Positions 26,577 through 35,176 of a stretch of DNA of 64,000 nt are shown here, piece after piece; within the stretch, counting starts at the first letter, position 1, and every line of letters starts with the position of its first letter. Under the pieces are notes generated by a model, which saw only the letters and a list, made by a program, of their open reading frames with translations, was not told the origin of the DNA and made no database searches. This DNA comes from Peterkaempfera sp044755465 (GTDB taxonomy: Bacteria > Actinomycetota > Actinomycetes > Streptomycetales > Streptomycetaceae), in assembly GCF_044755465.1 (NCBI RefSeq), contig NZ_JBIVRB010000001.1:62001-126000 (forward strand), given 5' to 3'. The translations under genes were made by a program, and so were the position numbers.

Positions 26577-26819
26577 ATGGGGCGCGGCCGGGCCAAGGCC
26601 AAGCAGACGAAGGTCGCCCGCCAGCTGAAGTACAACAGCGGCGGCTTCGACGCTTCCCGTCTGTCCCAGGAGCTGGGCGTACCGTCGAACGAGCCGGTGC
26701 CGGTCAACGGCGAGCCGTTCGAGGACGAGGACGAGGACGACCCCTACGGGTCGTATGCGGATTACTACTCCGACGAGGGCGACGGCGAGGACGGCAGTCG
26801 TTCCCGCCGGGGCGCCTAG
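26577..26819 (+). CDS. DUF3073 domain protein
   Basis: An 80-residue protein, MGRGRAKAKQTKVARQLKYNSGGFD at the start followed by an acidic tail (EDEDEDDPYGSYADYYSDEGD). The basic N-terminus plus acidic C-terminus is the DUF3073 signature, conserved in actinobacteria next to purM. The function is unknown; the basic segment suggests nucleic acid binding. A hairpin at 26839-26867 ends the gene. Confidence 0.9.
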   Translation: MGRGRAKAKQTKVARQLKYNSGGFDASRLSQELGVPSNEPVPVNGEPFEDEDEDDPYGSYADYYSDEGDGEDGSRSRRGA

Positions 26820-26838
26820 CCCTCACTCCGCCTCCGCA

Positions 26839-26867
26839 CCGGTCCGGGGTCCCGTACCCCGGACCGG
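26839..26867. terminator. Bidirectional hairpin between the DUF3073 gene and purM
   Basis: A 12-13 base stem, CCGGTCCGGGGT with ACCCCGGACCGG, between convergent genes. Confidence 0.8.
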
Positions 26868-26897
26868 GCCTTGGCGTATGTGGCGCCGGCGCGATGC

Positions 26898-27980
26898 TCA
26901 GCCGGCGGTCGGATAGCTGTTGTAGAGCGTGGCGCCGGACTCGTGCTCGGCGCCGCGCTCCACGACGTCTCCGAGCAGCCATGCCTCCAGGTCGCGGTCG
27001 GCCAGTGCCGACAGCACCACGTCGACCGACTCCGGCGGCACCACGGCGACCATGCCGACCCCCATGTTGAGGGTCTTCTCGATCTCCAGGGTGGACACCT
27101 TGCCGACCTCGGCGACGGTCTGGAAGATCGGCAGCGGGGTCCAGGTGCCACGGTCCAGCCGGGCGTGCAGGTGGTCCGGGACGACCCGGGCCAGATTGGC
27201 GGCCAGGCCGCCACCGGTGATGTGCGAGAAGGCGTGCACCTCGGCGGTCCGGGTCAGCGCCAGGCAGTCCAGCGAGTAGATCCGGGTGGGCTCCAGCAGC
27301 TCCTCGCCCAGCGTGCGGCCGAACTCCGCGACCTCCCGGTCCAGCTTCCAGCCGGCCCGGTCCAGCAGCACATGGCGGACCAGCGAGTATCCGTTGGAGT
27401 GCAGCCCGGAGGCGGCCATCGCGATCACCACGTCACCGGCCCGGACCCGCTCGGCGCCCAGCAGCGCGTCCGCCTCCACCACACCGGTGCCGGCGCCCGC
27501 CACGTCGTACTCGTCCGGCGAGAGCAGCCCGGGGTGCTCGGCGGTCTCGCCGCCGACCAGGGCGCAGCCGGCCAGCACGCAGCCCTCCGCGATGCCCCCC
27601 ACGATGGCGGCGATCCGCTCGGGGTGCACCTTGCCGGTGGCGATGTAGTCGGTCATGAAGAGCGGCTCGGCACCGCAGACCACCAGGTCGTCGACGACCA
27701 TCCCGACCAGGTCGCGCCCGATGGTGTCGTGCTTGTCCATCGCCTGCGCGATGGCGACCTTGGTGCCGACGCCGTCGGTCGAGGTGGCCAGCAGCGGCCG
27801 CTCGTACCGCTTGAAGGCGGAGGCGTCGAAGAGCCCGGCGAAGCCGCCGAGGCCGCCGACCACCTCGGGCCGGGTGGCCCTGCCGACGGAGCTCTTCATC
27901 AGCTCGACGGCACGGTCGCCGGCCTCGATGTCGACACCGGCCGCCGCATAGGTGGCGCCGGAGGAGGTCTGTTCGGTCAC
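26898..27980 (-). CDS. purM: Phosphoribosylaminoimidazole (AIR) synthetase PurM
   Basis: 360 residues. Catalyses ATP-dependent closure of FGAM to AIR, the fifth step of purine synthesis. Family blocks are clear: TYAAAGVDIEAGDRAV, the STDGVGTK ATP/phosphate motif, VDDLVVCGAEPLFMTDYI, ALVGGETAEHPG and ASGLHSNGYSLVR. It lies about 110 bases downstream of purF on the same strand, with a hairpin between them. Confidence 0.98.
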   Translation of the reverse strand: MTEQTSSGATYAAAGVDIEAGDRAVELMKSSVGRATRPEVVGGLGGFAGLFDASAFKRYERPLLATSTDGVGTKVAIAQAMDKHDTIGRDLVGMVVDDLVVCGAEPLFMTDYIATGKVHPERIAAIVGGIAEGCVLAGCALVGGETAEHPGLLSPDEYDVAGAGTGVVEADALLGAERVRAGDVVIAMAASGLHSNGYSLVRHVLLDRAGWKLDREVAEFGRTLGEELLEPTRIYSLDCLALTRTAEVHAFSHITGGGLAANLARVVPDHLHARLDRGTWTPLPIFQTVAEVGKVSTLEIEKTLNMGVGMVAVVPPESVDVVLSALADRDLEAWLLGDVVERGAEHESGATLYNSYPTAG

Positions 27981-28046
27981 GGGAGCGGCCCTCTCGGGTC
28001 GTGGGGAGAGTGGTGCGGGGTGCGAAATGCGGGGTGGGAGCGGCGG

Positions 28047-28081
28047 CCGCAGGCCCGTACGCGATCGGTACGGGCCTGCGG
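28047..28081 (-). terminator. Hairpin between purF and purM
   Basis: A 14-base stem (CCGCAGGCCCGTAC with GTACGGGCCTGCGG) with a 7-base loop, directly after the purF stop on the minus strand. It may partly terminate purF transcripts and set the purF:purM ratio. Confidence 0.7.
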
Positions 28082-28089
28082 CGGCACGC

Positions 28090-29676
28090 TTAAGGACGGC
28101 GCAGCGCGTCGGCGGCTCCTGCGCCGCCGAGCAGGGTCTGGACGCCGTCCAGGTCGGTCAGCTGGGCGGCCGCGCTGCCGCGGCCGGCGGGCTGCTGCCG
28201 ACCGGAGGCGATCTCCGCCTCCAGGAGGTGCTTGCCGAGCAGCTGCGGGTCGGGCAGCTCCATCGGGTACTCGCCGTCGAAGCAGGCCCGGCAGAGCCGG
28301 TCCTTGGGCTGGGTGGTGGCCTCCACCATGCCCTCTATCGAGATGAAGCAAAGCGAGTCGGCGCCGAGCGACTTGCCGATCTCCTCGACCGTGAGGCCGT
28401 TGGCGATCAGCTCGGCGCGGGTGGCGAAGTCGATGCCGAAGAAGCACGGCCACTTGATCGGCGGCGAGGAGATCCGGATGTGGACCTCGGCGGCGCCCGC
28501 CTCGCGGAGCATCCGCACCAGGGCGCGCTGGGTGTTGCCGCGGACGATCGAGTCGTCGACGACCACCAGCCGCTTCCCGGCGATGACCTCCTTGAGCGGG
28601 TTGAGCTTGAGCCGGATGCCCAGCTGCCGGATGGTCTGGCTCGGCTGGATGAAGGTGCGGCCGACGTAGGCGTTCTTCACCAGGCCGGAGCCGTACGGGA
28701 TGCCGCTGGCCTCGGCGTACCCGATCGCGGCCGGGGTGCCCGACTCCGGGGTCGCTATCACCAGGTCCGCGTCGGCCGGGGCCTCGGCGGCGAGCCGGCG
28801 GCCCATCTCCACCCGGGAGAGGTGCACATTGCGCCCGGCGATGGAGGTGTCCGGACGGGCCAGGTAGACATACTCGAAGACGCAGCCCTTGGGCCTGGCC
28901 TCGGCGAAGCGGGACGCCCGCATGCCGTTCTCGTCCACCGCGATCAGCTCGCCGGGCTCCACCTCGCGGATGAAGCTGGCGCCGACGATGTCCAGGGCGG
29001 CCGTCTCGGAGGCGACCACCCAGCCGCGCTCCAGCCGGCCCAGCACCAGCGGGCGGATGCCCTGCGGGTCGCGGGCGGCGTACAGGGTGTTCTCGTCCAT
29101 GAAGACGAGCGAGAAGGCGCCCTTGACCGCAGGCAGCACCTGGCGGGCCGTCTCCTCGATGGAGAGGTCCGGGTGGCCGGCCAGCAGCGCGGTCACCAGG
29201 TCGGTGTCATTGGTCGCCGCAGTGCGCCCGGAGCGGGAGACGTGCTCCTCGCCGGGCAGCTCGGCGACCATCCGGGACAACTCGGCGGTGTTCACCAGGT
29301 TGCCGTTGTGGCCGAGGGCCAGCGAGCCGTGCGCGGTCGCCCGGAAGGTCGGCTGCGCGTTCTCCCACACCGAGGAGCCGGTGGTGGAGTAGCGGGCGTG
29401 ACCCACGGCGATATGGCCGTTCAGGGAACCGAGGGAGGTCTCGTCGAAGACCTGGGACACAAGCCCCATGTCCTTGAAGACCAGGATCTGGGAGCCGTTG
29501 CTCACTGCGATGCCCGCGGACTCCTGTCCGCGGTGCTGCAGGGCGTACAGCCCGAAGTAGGTGAGTTTGGCGACCTCCTCGCCCGGGGCCCAGACTCCGA
29601 AGACGCCGCAGGCGTCTTGGGGGCCTTTCTCGCCGGGAAGAAGATCGTGGTTGAGTCGTCCGTCACCACGTGGCAC
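28090..29676 (-). CDS. purF: Amidophosphoribosyltransferase PurF
   Basis: 528 residues. Catalyses the first committed step, transfer of glutamine amide nitrogen to PRPP. A 22-residue propeptide precedes the catalytic Cys23 (PQDACGVFG). The class II glutamine amidotransferase domain carries YALQHRGQESAGI and GHNGNLVN. The PRPP-binding motif VVVDDSIVRGNT is intact in the phosphoribosyltransferase domain. Cysteines in the C-terminal half (CLCRAC-type context near KDRLCRACFDGEYP) fit the iron-sulfur type of the Bacillus enzyme. Confidence 0.98.
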   Translation of the reverse strand: MPRGDGRLNHDLLPGEKGPQDACGVFGVWAPGEEVAKLTYFGLYALQHRGQESAGIAVSNGSQILVFKDMGLVSQVFDETSLGSLNGHIAVGHARYSTTGSSVWENAQPTFRATAHGSLALGHNGNLVNTAELSRMVAELPGEEHVSRSGRTAATNDTDLVTALLAGHPDLSIEETARQVLPAVKGAFSLVFMDENTLYAARDPQGIRPLVLGRLERGWVVASETAALDIVGASFIREVEPGELIAVDENGMRASRFAEARPKGCVFEYVYLARPDTSIAGRNVHLSRVEMGRRLAAEAPADADLVIATPESGTPAAIGYAEASGIPYGSGLVKNAYVGRTFIQPSQTIRQLGIRLKLNPLKEVIAGKRLVVVDDSIVRGNTQRALVRMLREAGAAEVHIRISSPPIKWPCFFGIDFATRAELIANGLTVEEIGKSLGADSLCFISIEGMVEATTQPKDRLCRACFDGEYPMELPDPQLLGKHLLEAEIASGRQQPAGRGSAAAQLTDLDGVQTLLGGAGAADALRRP

Positions 29677-30080
29677 GTCTTCGAGTCTAGGGCAGGCGGC
29701 GGCGCCCGGCCGAACGGGGGATCGGCAGCAGCCCGATTGACGCGCGTAGAGGGCCCTGGTGTCGGCAATTCCGGCGAGGTTACGGCCTGCTGTCGCACGG
29801 TCGTACGAGCAGCGGTGCAGGCCCGCTCAGCGGCCTTGCGCCTGGGATGCGCGGGACTGCGGACCGCTGCGGACCGGACGTCGGCGGACCGGCCGACATG
29901 ACCCTGGTCACATCCGCCCTTCACTCGTCCGGGTGATCCCGGAGCGGCCCTCTTGCGGGGGTGGGTGGCCCGCGACTTACGGTGACTGCGGACTGACCGG
30001 TGCGACTGGGGTGGGCACGCACGGTCGTCCGTCGTCTGCCTTCCTCCCGTACCGCCATTCGACGACGGGAGGAGCTGACC
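29677..30080. other. Intergenic region between purF and a WXG100-like gene
   Basis: About 400 bases between divergent genes, with no credible coding sequence. It should carry the purF promoter. GGGAGGAG at 30068-30075 is the ribosome binding site of the next gene. Confidence 0.4.
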
Positions 30081-30368
30081 ATGGCAGGCTCACCGAGCGC
30101 CCTGCACGGGCTCGCCGCACGGCTGCGGCTGCTGGCCGAGGAGATGGACGGCTGCGCGCACCGGTTGCGCACCGGGGCTGCGGGGGCGGAGGAAGCCCTG
30201 CGACGGCAGATGCGGCAGCGGGTGCGCGACGCCCCGATCGCCGCCGACCGGCTGCGGCACGCCTCAGCGGCGGCCCAGGCGTACGCATACCGGCTGGAGG
30301 CCGTGCTGGCTCACCGGGTGCGGCTGGCCAGGTTCGCCGCGGGCCAGGCCGGGGCGGTGCGGCGATGA
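30081..30368 (+). CDS. Small helical WXG100-like protein
   Basis: A 95-residue all-helical protein starting MAGSPSALHGLAARLRLL after a GGGAGGAG site. Two long helices (about 8-55 and 58-95) separated by a short turn resemble WXG100/ESAT-6 family secretion substrates, although the Trp-x-Gly turn itself is not evident (GAAGAEE occurs at that place). It overlaps the next gene by four bases (ATGA). A role with type VII secretion is inferred from fold pattern and pairing only. Confidence 0.6.
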   Translation: MAGSPSALHGLAARLRLLAEEMDGCAHRLRTGAAGAEEALRRQMRQRVRDAPIAADRLRHASAAAQAYAYRLEAVLAHRVRLARFAAGQAGAVRR

Positions 30369-30775
30369 GCGGGCCGATCGCCGGGGCCCGGGTGTGGGGC
30401 GACGCCGCTCGGGCCGTACGGGACATCGCGCGGCGGACCAGTGAGGTGGCCCGCGAGCCCGCGCTGACCGCCTGCGCGGCCCTCTGCCCGGCCGAGGCCA
30501 CCCGGGTCCACCAACTGCTGCGGCGCGCACTGCACGACCGCCACGGCGGCTTGGTCCCGCTGGCCGAGGGCCTGGCCCTGGACGCGGCACGGCTGGCCCG
30601 CAGCCGGGGCGGCGGCCCAGCCGAGTACGGGGGCGCGCGCCGACAGGTCGCCTCGCTCACCGCTCACCGACACGGCGGCGCGGATGCCCGACACGGCGCC
30701 GGACCGGCCGGGGACGGGTCAGCCGGGTGCGGGGGCGTGGCTGCTCCGCTCAGCGCCGGACCGGCGGCGGGCAGG
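30365..30775 (+). CDS. Small helical protein, coupled to the previous gene; end uncertain
   Basis: Starts MSGPIAGARVWGDAARAVRDIARR at ATG 30365, overlapping the previous stop. The first 80 residues are helical and gene-like (ARRTSEVAREPAL, VHQLLRRALHDRHGG). The frame then has no stop for nearly 5 kb and runs antisense into the neighbouring genes, so the true end is unknown. I place it before the convergent gene. From 30618 the sequence is a copy of that gene's 3' end, which may have replaced the original stop codon. Confidence 0.4.
30618..30680. repeat. Duplicated 3' tail of the sterol-carrier-family gene, copy 1
   Basis: 63 bases closely similar to 30777-30839 (CAGCC.AGTACGGGG, then CGACAGGTCGC.TCGCTCACCGCTC, then GACACGGCGGCG). 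A third, weaker copy of its start lies near 30717-30736. Confidence 0.75.
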
Positions 30776-31657
30776 TCAGCCCAGTACGGGGAGGTAGCCC
30801 GACAGGTCGCTTCGCTCACCGCTCGCGGACACGGCGGCGTCCTCGACCGCGTCGGCCCAGGCCACCCTGCCGGTGGCCAGCCGGAGCCAGGTCAGCGGGT
30901 CGGTCTCCACGACGTTGGGCGGAGTGCCACGGGTGTGCCGGGGGCCGGCCACGCACTGCACCACGGCGTACGGCGGCACCCGCAGCTCGACCGCGCCACC
31001 GGGCACCGCCTCGGCCATGGTGTCCGCCAGCAGCCGGGTCGCCGCCGCCAGCGCCTGCCGATCGTGGCGGAATGCCTCCGGCGCTGCCATCGGGCTGTCC
31101 ACCGCCTGCGCGCGGGCGGCTCGGCCGACCGCCTCCGCCAGGTCGTCGGCGCGTACGACGGTCTCCAACAGCCGGGTCACCAGGTAGTCGGTGAACAGCA
31201 TCGGCCCGAACGAGACGGCGATGCGGCGCCCCGGTTCGGCTGCCTCCGGTCCCGCCAGCAGCGCCAGCAGGGCGTCCGCAGCGCGGTCGAACGCCGACGC
31301 GAGGTCGCCGGGGGCCACCACGGCCTCCGGGCGCGCTGCCTCGGTGCCCTTCTCCTCCGCCGCCCGACCGGCCAGCGCCCAGGCGGTGGGAGTGCCCGGG
31401 TCACCCTCCGGCACCGGCTCCTGCAACTGAGCCGGCACTGCGGCCAGCTCGGAAGCCAGCTGCGCCACGAGGTCCCATACGGCCCGGTCCCCGCGCCGGG
31501 TCGGGGCGCTCAGCAGCGCGTCGGCCTGCGGATGCGCACACAGGCTGTGGACGGCTTCGCGCAGCGCTTCGATCTGGGCGACCAGCGCGGTCCTGACCCG
31601 GCCCGGGTCGTAGCTGCGAGTACGGCGGGCGTTCTTGCGGGCACTGGACGGCGGCAT
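30776..31657 (-). CDS. Sterol-carrier-family protein (DinB/maleylpyruvate-isomerase-like)
   Basis: 293 residues. The N-terminal two thirds have the DinB-like four-helix pattern of mycothiol-dependent maleylpyruvate isomerase relatives. The C-terminal third is the bacterial sterol-carrier-protein-like domain: PPYAVVQCVAGPRHTRGTPPNVVETDP, WLRLATGRVAWADAV, then VSASGERSDLSGYLPVLG. Actinobacterial proteins with this ending are annotated sterol carrier family proteins, of unknown biochemical role. The last 63 bases are duplicated at 30618-30680. It ends convergent with the small plus-strand gene. Confidence 0.85.
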   Translation of the reverse strand: MPPSSARKNARRTRSYDPGRVRTALVAQIEALREAVHSLCAHPQADALLSAPTRRGDRAVWDLVAQLASELAAVPAQLQEPVPEGDPGTPTAWALAGRAAEEKGTEAARPEAVVAPGDLASAFDRAADALLALLAGPEAAEPGRRIAVSFGPMLFTDYLVTRLLETVVRADDLAEAVGRAARAQAVDSPMAAPEAFRHDRQALAAATRLLADTMAEAVPGGAVELRVPPYAVVQCVAGPRHTRGTPPNVVETDPLTWLRLATGRVAWADAVEDAAVSASGERSDLSGYLPVLG

Positions 31658-31825
31658 GCGCCGAGCCTAGCCAGCCGCCGTCCTGGCCGACCGGCCGACC
31701 GCTCTCAGCGAAGCCCGGCTCCCCGGAGCGCCGGGCCGGGCCCCCATGCCTCGGCAAGCGCCGAGCCACACCGACCGACAGCGCCCGGCCCCACCGGCGC
31801 GAACTCTCCCCGGGCCACGACACGC

Positions 31826-32416
31826 TCAGGCGCCGACGGCCTCGCCAGCGACGCCGCCGGCCCCACCACCCACCGGACCACCACCGACACCGCCGGCACC
31901 CACGTCGGGGCCGGTGGCGGCGCGGAGGTCGATGACGGCCTGCTCGTCCGCCTGGGTGGCCTCTTCCTGGGCCGCCCGGACCTCCGCTGCGGTCTGGGTG
32001 GCCGCGCTCTGGCGCAGGCCGGTGGTGGCCGGGTCGGCGTCCGGGTCCGGCGGGATCTCCACGCTGCCGTCCGGGTGCACCTGGAACCCCTGGCCCTCCG
32101 CCGAGTCCAGCGCACCCAGCAGGTGCAACTGCGCCGCGCGGAACTCGTCGGCGGCGCGCTCCAGGGCGGCGGAGATCGCCGCGGCCCGCTGCTGCGCCGC
32201 CTCCAGCTCCTGGAGTTCGGCCTCCATTCGGGCCTGGGCGCCGGTCGCCGCCGGCCCGGTCCAGCCGCTGCGGTCCACTCCCCCGACCACATTCACCCGG
32301 AACTCGTCCGCGATCTCCGCCAGACAGCCGGAGTGCTGCCGCCATTCCGCTGCGGCCTCCAGCACTCCGTCGACCCGGGCCGACTGGATCTGCGCGATGG
32401 TCAGCATCCCCGTCAC
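31826..32416 (-). CDS. WXG100-like N-terminal protein with Gly-rich tail
   Basis: 196 residues. A GTG start overlaps the stop of the upstream WXG100 gene (GTGA). Two amphipathic helices flank GWTGPAA (W-x-G turn near residue 52), then ELEAAQQRAAAISAALERAADEF. After a short beta segment (HPDGSVEIPPD) comes a helical, then Gly/Ala-rich tail ending GGAGGVAGEAVGA. In actinobacteria similar WXG100-like N-terminal modules lead type VII-secreted effectors, but here no effector domain follows, so it may be a truncated or accessory form. Confidence 0.75.
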   Translation of the reverse strand: MTGMLTIAQIQSARVDGVLEAAAEWRQHSGCLAEIADEFRVNVVGGVDRSGWTGPAATGAQARMEAELQELEAAQQRAAAISAALERAADEFRAAQLHLLGALDSAEGQGFQVHPDGSVEIPPDPDADPATTGLRQSAATQTAAEVRAAQEEATQADEQAVIDLRAATGPDVGAGGVGGGPVGGGAGGVAGEAVGA

Positions 32417-32730
32417 ACCGCCATGCTGCCGTGCACATCGCGCTCGGTCCCGCGATACGCCTCAGCGGTTCGGTGCAGATCGGCCCCGGTGGTGTCCAGC
32501 TCCTGCGCGAGGGCGCGCAGCCGACTGCTCCAGGCCGAGCTGGTGCGTTCCAGCTCCTGGGCGGTCTGCCAGCCCGGCAGGCCGCTCGCCGCCTCGGTGT
32601 CCGCCTGGACCACCCGGGGGAGGTCCTGCCTCACCTGCTGTCCGCACTGCTGGGACGCCGTGCCCGCCTGGTCCAGCGCCGCAGGGTGCACCGCGAATCC
32701 GCTGCCACCTGCCCCACCCGCATCCCGCAT
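32413..32730 (-). CDS. WXG100-family (ESAT-6-like) protein
   Basis: 105 residues starting MRDAGGAGGSGFAVHP. The central W-x-x (GWQTAQELERTSSAW) and the second helix with LRALAQELDTTGADLHRTAEAY fit the helix-turn-helix hairpin and C-terminal YxxxD/E-like export pattern of WXG100 proteins (here YRGTE). It is coupled to the next gene by GTGA overlap. The pair follows purL, separated by a terminator. No EccC ATPase is present in the window. Confidence 0.8.
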   Translation of the reverse strand: MRDAGGAGGSGFAVHPAALDQAGTASQQCGQQVRQDLPRVVQADTEAASGLPGWQTAQELERTSSAWSSRLRALAQELDTTGADLHRTAEAYRGTERDVHGSMAV

Positions 32731-32847
32731 TGGCGGTGCCCTCCCCGTTCGACCGGCCGCCGTCGTCGCCTCGGCTGCCACGAAGGCAGCCACCCTGGAC
32801 GACGTACGGCGCGGGTGGCCGGTTCCCCGGCCGGAGGGGCGGCAGGC

Positions 32848-32882
32848 CCGTGCCCCCGGGCGCGGACGCTCGGGGGCACGGG
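32848..32882 (-). terminator. Terminator after the purSQL operon
   Basis: A 12-base stem (CCCGTGCCCCCG with CGGGGGCACGGG) with an 11-base loop, about 30 bases after the purL stop on the minus strand. Confidence 0.8.
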
Positions 32883-32911
32883 TGGAGGACGGCGGGTTCT
32901 GGCCCCTCGGC

Positions 32912-35176
32912 TCAGCCCAGCAGCGCCGGGAAGGTGGCCTCGTGCGCGGTACGCAGCTCGTCCAGCGTGACGCTGAACTGCCCCTGCACGTCGATGCGGT
33001 CGCCGTCCACCACGCCGATGCGGGTGGCCGGCAGGCCACGGGCACCGCACATGTCGGTGAAGCGAAGCTCCTCGCTGCGCGGCACCGCGACGATCGCCCG
33101 GCCCGCCGACTCCGAGAAGAGCAGGACGAACGGGTCGGTCCCCTGCGGGACGACGATCCGGGCGCCCCGGCCGCCCCTGAGGCAGCTCTCCGCCAGGGCC
33201 TGGGCCAGGCCGCCGTCGGAGAGGTCGTGCGCCGCGTCGATCATGCCGTCGCGGGAGGCCGCGATCAGGATCTCGGCCAGCAGCCGCTCGCGCTCCAGGT
33301 CCACCTTGGGCGGCAGCCCGCCGAGGTGGTCATGGGCGACCTGCGCCCAGGCGGAGCCGCCGAGCTCGTCCTCGGTGTCACCGAGGAGGTAGACGAGCTG
33401 CCCCTCCTCCGCGAATGCCATCGGGGTCCGCCGGGTGACATCGTCGATCACGCCGAGCACGCCCACCACCGGGGTCGGGTGGATGGCCACGTCACCGGTC
33501 TGGTTGTAGAGCGAGACATTGCCGCCGGTCACCGGGGTGCCCAGCACCTGGCAGGCGTCGGCCAGGCCCCGGCACGCCTCCGCGAACTGCCACATGACCG
33601 CCGGGTCCTCGGGCGAGCCGAAGTTGAGGCAGTCGGTGACGGCCAGCGGCTTGGCGCCGGTGGCGGCGACATTGCGGTACGCCTCGGCAAGCGCCAGCTG
33701 GGCGCCGGTGTACGGGTCGAGCTTGGCGAAGCGGCCGTTGCCGTCGGTGGCGATGGCGACGCCGAGGTTGGTGTCCTCGTCGATCCGGATCATGCCGGAG
33801 TCCTCGGGCTGGGCGAGGACGGTGTTGCCGAGCACATACCGGTCGTACTGGGAGGTGATCCAGGACTTGTCGGCGTGGTTGGGGTGCGCGGCGATGGCCA
33901 GCAGGGTGGCCTTGAGCTCGTCGCCACTGGCCGGGCGCTTGAGGCGCTCGGCGGTGGGGGCGTCGGCCTGGAGGTCGTCCTGCCAGTCGGGGCGGGCGTA
34001 CGGCCGGTTGAGGACCGGGCCCTCGTGGGCGACGGTGCGCGGCGGCACGTCCACAATCTGCTCGCCCTGCCAGAAGATCTCCAGCCGCTCGCCGTCGGTG
34101 ACCTCACCGATGACGGTGGCGATCACGTCCCACTTCTCGCAGATCTCCAGGAAGCGCTCGACCTTGTCGGGCTCCACGACGGCGCACATCCGCTCCTGCG
34201 ACTCGCTCATGAGGATCTCCTCGGGCGAGAGCGTGGAGTCGCGCAGCGGTACGACGTCCAGGTCGACGCGCATACCGCCGGAGCCGGCCGAGGCCAGCTC
34301 GCTGGTGGCGCAGGAGAGGCCGGCGGCGCCGAAGTCCTGGATGCCGGTGACGAGCTTCTCTCGGAAGACCTCCAGGGTGCACTCGATGAGCAGCTTCTCC
34401 TGGAAGGGGTCACCGACCTGGACGGCGGGCCGCTTGGCCGGCTTGGCGTCGTCGAAGGTCTCGGAGGCGAGGATGGAGGCGCCGCCGATGCCGTCGCCGC
34501 CGGTGCGGGCACCGTAGAGGACGACCTTGTTGCCGGTGCCGGACGCCTTGGCCAGGTGAATGTCATCGTGCTTCATCACCCCGACGCAGAGCGCGTTGAC
34601 CAGCGGGTTTCCCTGGTAACAGGGGTCGAAGACGACCTCGCCGCCGATGTTGGGCAGGCCGAGGCAGTTGCCGTAGCCGCCGATGCCGGCGACGACGCCC
34701 GGCAGCACCCGCTTGGTGTCCGGGTGGTCGGCGGCGCCGAACCGCAGCGGGTCCATCACGGCGATCGGGCGAGCGCCCATGGCGAGGATGTCGCGGACGA
34801 TGCCGCCGATGCCGGTGGCCGCGCCCTGGTAGGGCTCGACATAGGACGGGTGGTTGTGCGACTCCACCTTGAAGGTGACCGCATAGCCCTGGCCCACGTC
34901 GACCACGCCGGCGTTCTCGCCGATGCCGACCAGCATGGCGTCGGAGGCCGGGGCCTTCTCGCCGAACTGCTTGAGGTGGACCTTGCTCGACTTGTACGAG
35001 CAGTGCTCGGACCACATGACGGAGTACATGGCCAGCTCGGCGCCGGTGGGGCGGCGGCCGAGGATGGTGCGGATGCGCTCGTACTCGTCCTGCTTGAGCC
35101 CCAGCTCGGCCCAGGGCTGCTCGACGTCGGGGGTCTCGGCGGCGTAGGTGACGGTGTCGAGGTGCTTCTGCGACAT
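32912..35176 (-). CDS. purL: FGAM synthase II, large subunit PurL
   Basis: 754 residues, the short PurL type that works with separate PurS and PurQ. Converts FGAR to FGAM with ATP and glutamine-derived ammonia. Family motifs: MWSEHCSYKSSK, KVESHNHPSYVEPYQGAATGIGG, DMxxxGARPIA-type block, and GARTGGDGIGGA. The ATG overlaps the purQ stop by one base (TGATG). The operon order on the minus strand is purS, purQ, purL, followed by a terminator. Confidence 0.98.
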   Translation of the reverse strand: MSQKHLDTVTYAAETPDVEQPWAELGLKQDEYERIRTILGRRPTGAELAMYSVMWSEHCSYKSSKVHLKQFGEKAPASDAMLVGIGENAGVVDVGQGYAVTFKVESHNHPSYVEPYQGAATGIGGIVRDILAMGARPIAVMDPLRFGAADHPDTKRVLPGVVAGIGGYGNCLGLPNIGGEVVFDPCYQGNPLVNALCVGVMKHDDIHLAKASGTGNKVVLYGARTGGDGIGGASILASETFDDAKPAKRPAVQVGDPFQEKLLIECTLEVFREKLVTGIQDFGAAGLSCATSELASAGSGGMRVDLDVVPLRDSTLSPEEILMSESQERMCAVVEPDKVERFLEICEKWDVIATVIGEVTDGERLEIFWQGEQIVDVPPRTVAHEGPVLNRPYARPDWQDDLQADAPTAERLKRPASGDELKATLLAIAAHPNHADKSWITSQYDRYVLGNTVLAQPEDSGMIRIDEDTNLGVAIATDGNGRFAKLDPYTGAQLALAEAYRNVAATGAKPLAVTDCLNFGSPEDPAVMWQFAEACRGLADACQVLGTPVTGGNVSLYNQTGDVAIHPTPVVGVLGVIDDVTRRTPMAFAEEGQLVYLLGDTEDELGGSAWAQVAHDHLGGLPPKVDLERERLLAEILIAASRDGMIDAAHDLSDGGLAQALAESCLRGGRGARIVVPQGTDPFVLLFSESAGRAIVAVPRSEELRFTDMCGARGLPATRIGVVDGDRIDVQGQFSVTLDELRTAHEATFPALLG

